Source: Sphingomonas sp. UNC305MFCol5.2 (GTDB lineage: Bacteria; Pseudomonadota; Alphaproteobacteria; Sphingomonadales; Sphingomonadaceae). From it: 64,000 bases of DNA. A model generated the notes under the pieces. It had not been told where the DNA came from. It saw only the letters and a program-made list of their open reading frames with translations, and ran no database searches. Position 1 is the first letter of the stretch. Each line of letters starts with the position of its first letter. Positions 20,678 through 29,655 of the stretch are shown here, one piece after another. A program made the translations under genes and the position numbers. The stretch covers positions 62,001 through 126,000 of the forward strand of contig NZ_JOOE01000002.1 of the NCBI RefSeq assembly GCF_000712135.1. Reading direction: 5' to 3'.

Positions 20678-21526
20678 TCAGCCCTTCGCCCCGGAACCGA
20701 CGCGATCCTTGTCATAGGCACCGAGGCCCGGCTTGTAGCTCTTCTCGTCGATGAACTGGCGGATGCCTTCCTTGCGGCCGGTATTGTCGTACGAATTGGC
20801 CGCCTCCTGCGCGCGGACCAGATAGTCCTCGGCATTGTCATAGGTCATTTCCGACACGCGACGGATCGCGTCCTTCGCGCCCTTCAACGCGACCGGGTTC
20901 TTCTGGAGGAGCACCTTCGCCACTTCGGTAACGCGCGCCTTGAGCTCGGCGAGCGGCAGGGCTTCGTTGACCAGCCCCCATTCGACGGCAGTCCTGCCAT
21001 CGATATTCTCGCCCGTCATCGCGTGGTACATCGCCTTGCGGAACGGCATCAGCTCGACGGCGATCTTGGTTGCGCCGCCGCCCGGCAGGATGCCCCAGTT
21101 GATTTCGGACAGGCCGAATTGTGCATCCTCGGCGGCGAAGGCCAGATCGCATGCGAACAGCGGGCCATAGCCGCCGCCGAAGCACCAGCCATTGACCATC
21201 GCGATCGTCGGCTTCTGGTACCAGCGCAGCCGGCGCCACCAGCCATAGCTCTCGCGCTGGGCCTTGCGCGTCGCGCCCAGGCCCTTGGCTTCGGTCTCGC
21301 GGAAATATTCCTTGAGGTCCATGCCGGCGCTCCACGCCGGGCCCTCGCCCGACAACACCAGCACGCCGACATCGTCGCGGAATTCGAGCTGGTCGAGCAC
21401 TTCGCCCATGTCGCGATTCAGGGTCGGGCTCATCGCATTGCGCTTGTCGGGACGATTGAAGCGCACCCAGGCGATGCCGCCCTCGACATCATAAGCGACG
21501 ACGCCGTTGCTGCTCAGTTCGGTCAT
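20678..21526 (-). CDS. ferB: Feruloyl-CoA hydratase/lyase (p-hydroxycinnamoyl-CoA)
   Basis: FerB is a crotonase-fold enzyme that hydrates feruloyl-CoA and splits it to vanillin and acetyl-CoA. In 282 residues it shows the oxyanion-hole segments GPAWSAGMDLKEYF (about 63) and WCFGGGYGPLF (about 115), and the catalytic Glu in SEINWGILPGGGATK (about 141), a signature of hydroxycinnamoyl-CoA lyases. The ATG at 21526 is preceded by AGGAACG. The C-terminus is Lys/Asp-rich, as usual for the family. Confidence 0.95.
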   Translation of the reverse strand: MTELSSNGVVAYDVEGGIAWVRFNRPDKRNAMSPTLNRDMGEVLDQLEFRDDVGVLVLSGEGPAWSAGMDLKEYFRETEAKGLGATRKAQRESYGWWRRLRWYQKPTIAMVNGWCFGGGYGPLFACDLAFAAEDAQFGLSEINWGILPGGGATKIAVELMPFRKAMYHAMTGENIDGRTAVEWGLVNEALPLAELKARVTEVAKVLLQKNPVALKGAKDAIRRVSEMTYDNAEDYLVRAQEAANSYDNTGRKEGIRQFIDEKSYKPGLGAYDKDRVGSGAKG

Positions 21527-21604
21527 GGACGTTCCTATTCGACTTCCTCCGGACGGAGGCGTGATGCGTTGAAGGGGTGGATGACGTGCGCGATGTGGGC
21601 CCGC

Positions 21605-23035
21605 TCAGATCGGATAATGGCCGGGCTGGGTCTCGATGGTGATCCAGCGCAATTCGGTGAAGGCGTCGATGCCGGCCTTGCCGCCGAAGCGGCCATAGCC
21701 GGACGCGTTGACTCCGCCGAACGGCATCTGCGGCTCGTCGTGCACGGTGGGCCCGTTGACGTGGCAGATGCCCGATCGGATCTGGCGCGCCACGCGCAGC
21801 CCGCGTGCGGTGTCGCGCGTGAACACCGCCGCCGACAGGCCGTATTCGGTGTCGTTGGCGAGTGCGATCGCATGCGCCTCGTCGCGCGCGCGGGTGATCG
21901 CCACCACCGGACCGAAGCTCTCCTCGCGGAACAGCCGCATTTCGGGCGTGACGCGATCGATCACATGCGCCGGCATCAGCACACCGTCAGCTTCTCCGCC
22001 GACGAGCTGGTCCGCGCCCTGGGCAAGCGCGTCGTCGACAAGGCCGCGCACGCAATCGACCGTCTTGCGGTCGATCACGGCGCCGAGCGGCGTCTTGCCC
22101 TGGCGCGGGTCTCCCACGGCCATGGTCTTCGCCTTGGCAGCGAACTTTTCGGCGAACGCGTCGGCAACGGCGTCGACCACGATGATCCGCTCGGTCGACA
22201 TGCAGATCTGGCCCTGGTTCATGAACGCACCGAACGCCGCCGCCTTCACGGCCTCGTCGAGATCCGCGTCGTCGAGCACGATCAGCGGCGCCTTGCCGCC
22301 CAGTTCGAGCAATACGGGCTTGAGATGCTCCGCCGCGCGCTTCGCGATGATGCGCCCCACCGCAGTCGAGCCGGTGAAGTTGATCCGGCGGACATGGCGA
22401 TTGTCGATCAGCGCGCCGACGATCTCGCCGGCGTCTTCGGGTGCATTGGTGACGATGCTGACCGCGCCCTCGGGCAGGCCGGCTTCGGCAAATGCCTCGG
22501 CGATCAGGCTGTGCGTGCGCGGGCACTGCTCGCTGGCCTTGAGCACCACGGTGTTGCCGCAGGCGAGCGGCACGGCGACGGCGCGCACGCCGAGGATGAT
22601 CGGGGCGTTCCACGGCGCGATGCCGAGCATCACGCCCACCGGCTCGCGCAGCGCCATCGCGATGCAGCCCGGCTTGTCCGACGGGATGACTTCGCCGCCG
22701 ATCTGGGTGGTGAGCGCCGCGGCTTCGCGGACCATGCCCGCTGCGAGCATCAGGTTGAACCGCGCCCAGCCTTCGGTGGCGCCCACTTCGTGCATCATCG
22801 CCTCGACGAACTGGTCGGCCCGCGCCTCCAGCGCAGCCGCCGCCTTGCCGAGTGCAGCGCGACGCGCATTCGGGCCGAGCGTCGACCAAGTCGCAAAGGC
22901 GGCCGCGGCGGCGTCGACTGCGGCATCGGCGTCCGCGACGGTGAACGCCCTTGCGGTGGTCGCGACTTCGCCGGTGACGGGGTTGCGGCGAGTGAAAGTG
23001 GCAGCGCCGGTGCGCGGCGGTGCGATCGTAGCCAT
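21605..23035 (-). CDS. ligV: Vanillin / hydroxybenzaldehyde dehydrogenase
   Basis: The 476-residue aldehyde dehydrogenase oxidises vanillin to vanillate, and probably 4-hydroxybenzaldehyde to 4-hydroxybenzoate. Visible motifs are the NAD-binding FTGSTAVGR (about 220), the catalytic Glu in LLELGGKAPL (about 245), the catalytic Cys in NQGQICMSTER (about 279), and the FGGVNASGYGRFGG end. It is the first gene of ligV-ferB-ferA; AGGAGAGG lies before its ATG. The 57-bp gap to the upstream transporter contains an AT-rich promoter-like patch. Confidence 0.93.
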   Translation of the reverse strand: MATIAPPRTGAATFTRRNPVTGEVATTARAFTVADADAAVDAAAAAFATWSTLGPNARRAALGKAAAALEARADQFVEAMMHEVGATEGWARFNLMLAAGMVREAAALTTQIGGEVIPSDKPGCIAMALREPVGVMLGIAPWNAPIILGVRAVAVPLACGNTVVLKASEQCPRTHSLIAEAFAEAGLPEGAVSIVTNAPEDAGEIVGALIDNRHVRRINFTGSTAVGRIIAKRAAEHLKPVLLELGGKAPLIVLDDADLDEAVKAAAFGAFMNQGQICMSTERIIVVDAVADAFAEKFAAKAKTMAVGDPRQGKTPLGAVIDRKTVDCVRGLVDDALAQGADQLVGGEADGVLMPAHVIDRVTPEMRLFREESFGPVVAITRARDEAHAIALANDTEYGLSAAVFTRDTARGLRVARQIRSGICHVNGPTVHDEPQMPFGGVNASGYGRFGGKAGIDAFTELRWITIETQPGHYPI

Positions 23036-23048
23036 GAACGCCTCTCCT

Positions 23049-23074
23049 ATTTGTTATATACTATAGCTTATTTC
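23049..23074 (-). promoter_or_regulatory. Probable ligV-ferB-ferA promoter
   Basis: The short gap between the transporter gene and ligV is strikingly AT-rich in a GC-rich genome. On the minus strand it offers -10-like hexamers TATAGT and TATAAC and an upstream TTGCCA. The plus-strand nonamer ATTTGTTAT (23049-23057) recurs at 24450-24458 by the transporter start, so both could bind the same repressor, perhaps the FerC-like protein. Confidence 0.4.
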
Positions 23075-23092
23075 CCGCCGTGGCAAGCGCCG

Positions 23093-24451
23093 TCAGGGCG
23101 CTACCGGGACTGCAGGCCTTCGGCGCGCGGTCGTCAGGCCGAACAGCGCCAACGCTGCCACGATCGATCCGAGCCCCATCAGCAGCGCCACCGTCTGCAG
23201 CGAATGGCCTTGCGCGAAGAGCAGCCCCGCCAGCGCCGGGGCCAATGCCGATCCGCCGCGCCCCACTCCGATGACTACGCCGGTGGCGGTCGCCCGAACC
23301 GCGGTCGGGAAGCTCTGTGCGATCAACGCATAGAGCCCGACGACGCCAGCATTCGTTGCGAAGCCCGCCAATGCCGCAACCGCCGACAAACCGGCGAGGC
23401 TCCCCTGCCCCGCGCCGAACACTGTGACGAGTGCTGTCGAGGCGAGCATCGCGATGATCGTGAGGCGCAGGAGCGGCAGGCGCGCGGTGAGCAGGCCGAG
23501 CAGCAGCGAGCCCGTAGCTCCGCCGATGCTTGCCCAGACCAGCACGCCAGCGGCCGCCGACGGCGCGAAACCCATGTCGGTCACGATCTTGGGGATCCAC
23601 TTCAGGATGAAGTAGAAGGTCATGATGTGCGCGAGATAGGCAAGCGTCAGCAGGATCGTCGGCCGCTGCAGCGCCGGCGCGAACAAGGCGACCAGCGGCA
23701 CCCTGGCCGGTGACGTGTCTTCCACCGGCAATGCATCGACCGGCGCATGGCCCATCCGCCCGAGGATGCGATTGGTCCGCTCGAGCGCGCCGGAGGGGCG
23801 GCGATGCACCAGAAAGGCGATCGATTCCGGCGCGCACCAGAAGACGATCGGAATGAACAAAGTGCTGGCCGTGGCGCCGAACAGGAACACCGCCCGCCAG
23901 TCGAAATGGGCGAGCAGCACGGCCGAGACCAGCCCGCCGATGATCGTACCGAGCGGGTAGCCGGCCGCCATCAGCACCACCGCCAGCGCGCGGCGCCTGT
24001 CATTCGCTGCTTCCGCGACCGCGGCATTGGTCGCGGCGAGCATGCCGCCGATGCCGAGACCGGTCAGCACGCGCCAACCCGAAAGCACCATGATCGAACC
24101 TGCGCTGGCAGCCCCGAGCATCCCGATCGTCATCATGACGAGGCACAGGAGGATGGTGGCGCGCCGGCCGACGCGGTCGGCGATGCCACCCAGCAGGAGC
24201 GATCCCGCGGCCATCCCGATGAGCTCCATCGACAGCACGACCCCGAGCGCCGCGCGATCGATCCGCCATTCGGCAGCGATGCCGGGCGAAGCGAAGCTTA
24301 TCGACAGCACGTCGAATCCATCGAGCGCGTTGAGACCGACCATCGTCGCCACGATTCCCCATTGGAACCGCGACATCGGCTCGCGCTGGATCACTGCCCG
24401 TGGATCGCTCGCCATCATCCTCTCCATCTTTGCCGCATGTTGTGCGGTCAT
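23093..24451 (-). CDS. Aromatic acid:H+ symporter, major facilitator superfamily
   Basis: The protein (452 residues from 24451) is predicted to have 12 membrane helices and belongs to the AAHS family that includes PcaK and BenK. The diagnostic DGFD motif is in LNALDGFDVLSISFASP (helix 1), and the loop 2-3 signature is GGIADRVGRR. It would take up hydroxycinnamates, vanillate, 4-hydroxybenzoate or protocatechuate across the inner membrane. It lies upstream of ligV on the same strand. The start is unclear: ATG at 24451, 24427, 24418 and 24415 are in frame; GGAGAGG sits close to the last two. Confidence 0.9.
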   Translation of the reverse strand: MTAQHAAKMERMMASDPRAVIQREPMSRFQWGIVATMVGLNALDGFDVLSISFASPGIAAEWRIDRAALGVVLSMELIGMAAGSLLLGGIADRVGRRATILLCLVMMTIGMLGAASAGSIMVLSGWRVLTGLGIGGMLAATNAAVAEAANDRRRALAVVLMAAGYPLGTIIGGLVSAVLLAHFDWRAVFLFGATASTLFIPIVFWCAPESIAFLVHRRPSGALERTNRILGRMGHAPVDALPVEDTSPARVPLVALFAPALQRPTILLTLAYLAHIMTFYFILKWIPKIVTDMGFAPSAAAGVLVWASIGGATGSLLLGLLTARLPLLRLTIIAMLASTALVTVFGAGQGSLAGLSAVAALAGFATNAGVVGLYALIAQSFPTAVRATATGVVIGVGRGGSALAPALAGLLFAQGHSLQTVALLMGLGSIVAALALFGLTTARRRPAVPVAP

Positions 24452-24470
24452 TTGTTATGGAAGGCAACAA
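24450..24470. promoter_or_regulatory. Inverted repeat at the transporter promoter
   Basis: TTGTT-N9-AACAA (24452-24470) lies directly upstream of the first possible transporter start. It includes the nonamer ATTTGTTAT shared with the ligV promoter region. It could serve as an operator for the hydroxycinnamate regulator. Confidence 0.35.
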
Positions 24471-24582
24471 TCGGTTGGCGGAATATCCCTCTGACGGCGC
24501 AGCATGTTCGGCCACTGCGCGATGCCGGGATTATCGCCTCGATTTCGCTGCCAATGTCCTTGTCATGCCTGACAGCAATTTT

Positions 24583-24597
24583 GTATGCAACTCCTAC
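24583..24597. promoter_or_regulatory. GTATG-N5-CCTAC element before the MetE-like gene
   Basis: This weaker copy of the ligM/metF element lies 21 bp before the GTG start of the methyltransferase gene. Its left half TTTGTATGCAA equals the one at 6398-6408. It suggests co-regulation of methyl disposal with O-demethylation. Confidence 0.4.
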
Positions 24598-24618
24598 AAT
24601 TCACCAGGAGAGATACGC

Positions 24619-25734
24619 GTGTCGAAGCCCCCCTTCCGTGCCGATCATGTTGGAAGTTTCTTGCGTCCGAAAGTCCTGCTCGAGGCGCGCGAGGCGTATC
24701 GGTCCGGCCGGATCGACGCCGACGCGCTGCGCATTGTCGAGGACGCCGCCATCCGTGACGTCGTGAAGTTCCAGGAGGATCTCGGGCTGCAGGGCATCAC
24801 CGACGGCGAGTTCCGCAGGACCTATTTCCACACCGATTTCCTTCTGCAGCTCGACGGCGTCGAGGAGGCCGGCGGCAGCCAGGTCAAATTCCATCAGCAT
24901 GGCGGCAAGGAGCTCGAATATGCGCCTCCGGTCATGAAGATCACCGGCAAGATCGCCCACGCCCGCGACATCCAGCGCCGCGATTTCGAGTTCCTCGCAA
25001 GCTGCACCACGCGCACTCCAAAGGTGACGATCCCCTCGCCGACGATGCTGCACTTCCGGGGCGGGCGCGATGCGATCGACGCAGCCGCTTATCCCGATCT
25101 CGAGGATTTCTATGCCGATCTCGCCGCTGCTTATCGCGCCGAGATCGCCAGCCTGGCCGAGGCCGGATGCCGCTACCTCCAGCTCGACGACACCAATCTC
25201 GCCTATCTCTGCGACGACACCCAGCGCGCCAATGCCCGCGTACGCGGCATGGATCCGGATGCCCTTCCGCGTCTCTATGCCGACATCATCAACCAGTCGA
25301 TCCGCGACCGTCCGGACGACATGGTGGTGTGCGTCCATCTGTGCCGAGGCAATTTCCGGTCTTCCTGGGCGGCCGAAGGTGGTTATGAACCGGTAGCAGA
25401 AGTGCTTTTCAACGCACTGGATGTCGACGGCTATTTCCTGGAATATGACGATCCGCGATCGGGCGATTTCGCGCCGCTTCGCCACGTACCGACCGGCAAG
25501 ACCGTCGTGCTCGGGCTCGTCACCACCAAGCTTGCCGAGCTCGAATCCGAGGACGACGTTCGCCGCCGGATCGACGAGGCCGCGCAATTCATGCCGCTCG
25601 ATCAAATCGCGCTGTCGCCGCAATGCGGCTTCTCGTCGACGGTGCACGGCAACGACATCGCCGTCGAGCAGCAGGCGGCGAAGCTGCGGCTGGTGATCGA
25701 TGTCGCGCGATCGGTCTGGGGCGATATCGCCTGA
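24619..25734 (+). CDS. MetE-like (cobalamin-independent) methyltransferase, C-terminal domain only
   Basis: The 371-residue protein corresponds to only the catalytic C-terminal barrel of methionine synthase MetE. The zinc site is complete: His and Cys in VCVHLCRGNF, Glu in YFLEYDDPRSG, and Cys in LSPQCGFSS. The start RADHVGSFLRP is typical of the family. Such short proteins can transfer a methyl group to homocysteine or a related thiol. GTG at 24619 has CCAGGAGAG eight bases upstream. Given the LigM context and the GTATG box in its promoter, it may drain 5-methyl-THF formed by O-demethylation into methionine. Another methyl donor cannot be excluded. Confidence 0.85.
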   Translation: MSKPPFRADHVGSFLRPKVLLEAREAYRSGRIDADALRIVEDAAIRDVVKFQEDLGLQGITDGEFRRTYFHTDFLLQLDGVEEAGGSQVKFHQHGGKELEYAPPVMKITGKIAHARDIQRRDFEFLASCTTRTPKVTIPSPTMLHFRGGRDAIDAAAYPDLEDFYADLAAAYRAEIASLAEAGCRYLQLDDTNLAYLCDDTQRANARVRGMDPDALPRLYADIINQSIRDRPDDMVVCVHLCRGNFRSSWAAEGGYEPVAEVLFNALDVDGYFLEYDDPRSGDFAPLRHVPTGKTVVLGLVTTKLAELESEDDVRRRIDEAAQFMPLDQIALSPQCGFSSTVHGNDIAVEQQAAKLRLVIDVARSVWGDIA

Positions 25735-25781
25735 CGGTGCGGAGATCCGCGGTGCTTCAGGGCATCGCGGGTTTCGCTAGT

Positions 25782-28202
25782 TCAGAAGCTTGCGGAGAGC
25801 TGCACGTACCAGGTCCGCGGCCGCGCGTAGATACGCTCCGCATAGCCGAGCGTCGCAAGCGAGGCATTTCCCTGGATCAGATAGCGCTCGTCGAACAAAT
25901 TGGTGACCCCGCCGGTCAGCTCGTAGCGCTGCGAGAATTTCAGCGACAGCGACGCGTTGCCGACGAAATAGCCGTCTTCCTCGATCAGCGGGATGCTTCC
26001 CGTGATGAACGCGACCTTCGATTGATAGCTGCCGTCGAAACGGGGCGTCAGCACCGCATTGCCGCCGAGATCGAATTCCCATCCAATTCCGAAATTGGCC
26101 TGAAAATCGGGCGTCAGCGGCAGATCGTCGCCGGGCGCGACGGTCGCGGTCGCTCCGGGCACCGGCGTGATGCTCTGGATCTCGTCGTCCAGCTTGCTGG
26201 CACTGGCATTGACGATCAGGCCCCAGGGCGCGCGGTAATTCGCTTCCGCCTCGAGTCCCCGGATGCGCGCCTTGCCGGCGTTGAACAGCAGCGGCACCAC
26301 GCCTTGCCGGAAAATCAGCTGGATATCGTCGTAATTGGCTTGAAATGCCGCGAGATTGAGCCGCAGCCGGCCGATATTGGTCTTCGCGCCGATCTCGTAG
26401 CTGGTGACGCTTTCCTCGTCGAAAGGCACCGGCAGATTGCCCGGCGGCGGGGCGTTATAGCGCGTGTTGAACCCGCCCGACTTGAAGCTGCGCGCATAGG
26501 AGGCATAGGTGCTGATCGCCTCGCTCCAGCGATACTGGACGCTGGCCGAGCCGGTGAGCGCGGAAAAGCTGCGCGTGAACGGACGGTTGTAGATGAACAA
26601 GGGCCCGCCTTGCGGGATCGCCAGCGTCGGCAGCGGGTCGGGATCGGGCAAGCTCGCTGGGAAGAGATTGAGGACGGTACCCCGGAAGGTCTTGCGATCG
26701 GTCGTGTAGCGCAGCCCGCCGGTCACCTCGAGCCCCTCGGCCGGTTTCAGGCTCACTTCGCCGAACGCAGCGACCGAGTCGGTCTTGAGCCGGGAGATCT
26801 GGAGATCGCGCGAGCCGCCGCGGCCCGCGAGGATCGAGGCGATCACCGGTGGCGATGGCGGGAATGCCAGCGGTACGGTCGCACGCTCGTCGGTGACTTC
26901 GTTGAAATAATATCCGCCGACAATCGCGCTCACGCTGCCCCAATCGAGCTGGAGCTGGACTTCCTGGCTGATCTGTTCGGATTGCGCGCCGACATCGGTG
27001 GTGATCAGCGTCAACGGCGTATTGTCGGCATCGCGGATGCCGCGCGAACTGGTGTTGCGATAGGCCGAGATGAGCTTCACCGCCGCGACGTCGGTCAGCC
27101 GGATGTTCGCCGTCGCGGCAAGCCCCCAGATTTCGGATCGGCTCATCACCGGCGCGGTGCCGCCGTTGACGAAGGGTCCGCGGATCTGGAGATCGTTCGC
27201 GCAGCGCGGATCGTTGATCATCGGCACGTTGGGCGGCCCGAAGCGCGGATTGCCGGGGGCGATCGGCGCGAAGGGAATCGTCGCGCCTGGGCATCCGGCG
27301 CCGACGCTCGCGATCGCCGCGACTGGGGCCTGCTCGTTGATGCCGGCGAACACGAAAGGCGCGCCATGCTCGTCACGCTTGCTGTAATCGCCGCGGACGA
27401 ACAGGTCGAAGTCGGTCGACGGCTCCCATTTGATCGCGCCGTTGATCGAATAGCTGTTGTCGTTGCCCAGATCGAGGCCGTCATATTCGCGGATGACATA
27501 GCCGTCGCGCTTGCGAAACCCGCCCGACACACGCGCGGCCGCCGTGTCGCCCAGCGGGATGTTCAGCGCCGCGAAGCCTTCGACAAGGTCGTCGCTGCCG
27601 ACGCGTACACGCGCACGACCGTTCCAGCTGCCCAGTTCGGGCTGACGCGTGCGTACCAGGATCGCGCCGCCGATGGTGTTGCGCCCGAACAAGGTTCCCT
27701 GCGGGCCGCGCAGAACCTCGACGCCGGCGATGTCGCCGAAATCGATCGCCCCGCCCACGGCGCGCCCGAGATAGACTTCGTCGAGATAGATGCCGACGCC
27801 GGGATCGACTGCCGCGGTCGGATCGACCTGGCCAACGCCGCGGATGAACACCACCGAGGACGCGCTGTTGCCCGACAGCTGGCCGGCCGGCTTGAATTGC
27901 AGGCTCGGCGTGATGCGTTCGAGATCCTGCGTCTGCACGATCTGCCGCTCCTCGAGCATTTCGGCGCTCAGCGCAGTGATGGCGACCGGCGTATCCTGCA
28001 GGCTCTCCTCGCGCCGCCGCGCAGTGACGACGATATCGTCGCCGGTGCTGCTGGCCTGACCATCTTCGGTACTGGCGACCTCTTGAGCGGCCGTGCCGGT
28101 TTGCGCCCATGCGGCAATCGGAAGGATTCCGCTCACCGGCGCCGCCAACGCCGCGATGCCACAAGCCAGGCGCGCGCGCGCCCGTCCGCCGAAACCAGCC
28201 AT
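25782..28202 (-). CDS. TonB-dependent outer-membrane receptor 1
   Basis: The 806-residue protein has a signal peptide (cleavage near IAAWAQTG), a TonB-box-like DDIVVTARRREES, a plug domain (about 70-180, with IRGVG and VLRGPQGTLFGRNTIGG) and a 22-strand barrel ending in the aromatic residue Phe (YVQLSASF). It imports a substrate across the outer membrane using TonB energy. It lies between the aromatic locus and the glycosidase genes. Its plug resembles the general sphingomonad receptors rather than the long carbohydrate-type receptors encoded at 38258 and 53743. The cargo could therefore be an aromatic oligomer (compare SYK-6 DdvT) or a sugar. Confidence 0.92.
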   Translation of the reverse strand: MAGFGGRARARLACGIAALAAPVSGILPIAAWAQTGTAAQEVASTEDGQASSTGDDIVVTARRREESLQDTPVAITALSAEMLEERQIVQTQDLERITPSLQFKPAGQLSGNSASSVVFIRGVGQVDPTAAVDPGVGIYLDEVYLGRAVGGAIDFGDIAGVEVLRGPQGTLFGRNTIGGAILVRTRQPELGSWNGRARVRVGSDDLVEGFAALNIPLGDTAAARVSGGFRKRDGYVIREYDGLDLGNDNSYSINGAIKWEPSTDFDLFVRGDYSKRDEHGAPFVFAGINEQAPVAAIASVGAGCPGATIPFAPIAPGNPRFGPPNVPMINDPRCANDLQIRGPFVNGGTAPVMSRSEIWGLAATANIRLTDVAAVKLISAYRNTSSRGIRDADNTPLTLITTDVGAQSEQISQEVQLQLDWGSVSAIVGGYYFNEVTDERATVPLAFPPSPPVIASILAGRGGSRDLQISRLKTDSVAAFGEVSLKPAEGLEVTGGLRYTTDRKTFRGTVLNLFPASLPDPDPLPTLAIPQGGPLFIYNRPFTRSFSALTGSASVQYRWSEAISTYASYARSFKSGGFNTRYNAPPPGNLPVPFDEESVTSYEIGAKTNIGRLRLNLAAFQANYDDIQLIFRQGVVPLLFNAGKARIRGLEAEANYRAPWGLIVNASASKLDDEIQSITPVPGATATVAPGDDLPLTPDFQANFGIGWEFDLGGNAVLTPRFDGSYQSKVAFITGSIPLIEEDGYFVGNASLSLKFSQRYELTGGVTNLFDERYLIQGNASLATLGYAERIYARPRTWYVQLSASF

Positions 28203-28254
28203 GCATCCATCCCCTTGGTCGGGATCTATCCGTCCCGTTGCAAGGTTCCCATCA

Positions 28255-28297
28255 GAATTAGTTCATGTCAATAACAGTTATGCCATGTACCTAATTC
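28255..28297. promoter_or_regulatory. Long inverted repeat upstream of TonB receptor 1
   Basis: The arms GAATTAGTTCATG (28255-28267) and CATGTACCTAATTC (28284-28297) pair with one bulge around a 16-base spacer. The AT-rich repeat starts 53 bases before the receptor ATG and could be an operator or part of the promoter. It has no other copy in the window. Confidence 0.4.
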
Positions 28298-28405
28298 GAC
28301 CTCGAAACGAGCTTGAGCATCAGGCGTGCCGGGCTCCTATCGCTCGGTGCTGACGCGCCGACGCGCCGGTGACAGCATTAGCTGTGGCTTTACTCTCGTC
28401 GCGGC

Positions 28406-29629
28406 TCAGGGCTGTATCTTCAGCATCACGGCCCCGTGGCCGGAAACCGTGGCGGAGTAGTGCCCCGCGACTGGCTTCAGGTCCTTGTGCCTCCAAAGGT
28501 CGCGGATGCTCGCCTTCAGCGTCATGGGGTAGCCAAGCGCCTCCCAGTCCACGGAAATCGTCTCTGGATGCTCGCCCCGGTTGAACAGCAACACCGCGCG
28601 TGCGCCGCCGGATAGCGGCTTCACCCAAACCTCACGGTTGCCGTCGCGGCTGACGCGCCGGCCCTGAACGCCGAGCACGTCTTGATTCACGGCGATGACG
28701 TCGCGATTGAGGAGGATTTCCCTGGTGGCTGCATCCATATTGGCGACGTCGTTACCGGCAATGAGCGGCGCTGCCATGATGGCCCAGAGCGAAAAGTGCG
28801 CGCGATATTGCGCGTCGGTCATCCCGCCATTGCCGACTTCCAGCATGTCGGGATCGTTCCAGTGACCTGGTCCGGCAAACGGCCAGAGCGGCTCGTTCAT
28901 ATCGAGGATGTTGAGCATCCCCCAGCTGTAGCCGTATTTTCCTTCCCATTTGTCGGTGATGTCCCCTGTGGTCCGCCACAGGTTACCGATCTTCTGCCCC
29001 CATAACCAAGGCTGGCTATTGCCCCATTCGCAAAGTGAGAACACGATATCGCGGCCGGTTGCGCGCAGCGCGTCGGCCATGAGCGCGTACGCCTCCTCCG
29101 CATTGCGCGTACCTGTGTTGCACCAATCATATTTAAGATAATCAACGCCCCAGCGAGCGTAGGTCAGCGCGTCCTGATATTCATGGCCCTGGCTGCCCGG
29201 CCGATCGCCGCAGGTCTTGCGTCCGGCATCGGAATAGATGCCGAACTTCAGCCCCCTTGAATGAATATAGTCCGCCAGCGCCTTGATCCCCGAAGGAAAT
29301 TTGACAGAGTCGGCGGTTATGAATCCGTTCTCATCCCGCTGCCCGTGCCAGCAATCGTCGATCACGATATATCGATAACCGGCTTCCTTCATCCCATTGG
29401 AGGCCATCGCATTCGCCGTGCCGCGGATAATCTTCTCGTTCACATTGCACGCAAACTTGTTCCAGCTGTTCCATCCCATCGGCGGAGTCGGGGCGAGGCC
29501 GTTGGCAACGCGCTTCGGATTGTTCGATGACGCGAGCGTATTGGGATCCACCTCCTGCGCGAAGGCCGCAACGGCGGCATTGAGGAGAAGCGCCGCGGCC
29601 AGTGTGCCGAAGGCTGTTTTTCCGATCAT
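28406..29629 (-). CDS. Secreted GH27 alpha-galactosidase
   Basis: The 407-residue enzyme has a signal peptide (cleavage near AFAQEV) and a GH27 barrel. The family start is PTPPMGWNSWNKFACNV; the nucleophile Asp is in VDYLKYDWCNTG (about residue 167) and the acid/base Asp is in HWNDPDMLEVGNGG (about 223). A C-terminal beta domain follows from about 315. It releases alpha-linked galactose (or, in some GH27 members, beta-arabinopyranose) from plant glycans. AGGGAA precedes the ATG. It is the last gene of the glycosidase run on this strand, 26 bases after the esterase gene. Confidence 0.95.
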   Translation of the reverse strand: MIGKTAFGTLAAALLLNAAVAAFAQEVDPNTLASSNNPKRVANGLAPTPPMGWNSWNKFACNVNEKIIRGTANAMASNGMKEAGYRYIVIDDCWHGQRDENGFITADSVKFPSGIKALADYIHSRGLKFGIYSDAGRKTCGDRPGSQGHEYQDALTYARWGVDYLKYDWCNTGTRNAEEAYALMADALRATGRDIVFSLCEWGNSQPWLWGQKIGNLWRTTGDITDKWEGKYGYSWGMLNILDMNEPLWPFAGPGHWNDPDMLEVGNGGMTDAQYRAHFSLWAIMAAPLIAGNDVANMDAATREILLNRDVIAVNQDVLGVQGRRVSRDGNREVWVKPLSGGARAVLLFNRGEHPETISVDWEALGYPMTLKASIRDLWRHKDLKPVAGHYSATVSGHGAVMLKIQP

Positions 29630-29655
29630 GGGTGTTCCCTAAATAAACCCGGCCG

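Noticed and set aside
20621..23713. Open frame of about 1030 codons on the plus strand
   Set aside because: It is the complement of ferB, ligV and part of the transporter gene. It has no family motif and is Arg/His/Gln-rich, as expected from a GC-rich mirror frame.
25739..25750. GCGGA-GA-TCCGC hairpin between the MetE-like gene and receptor 1
   Set aside because: The stem is five base pairs with a two-base loop and no T-run, too weak to call a terminator.
25623..28274. Open frame of 883 codons on the plus strand opposite TonB receptor 1
   Set aside because: Same reason: the receptor on the minus strand explains the open frame.
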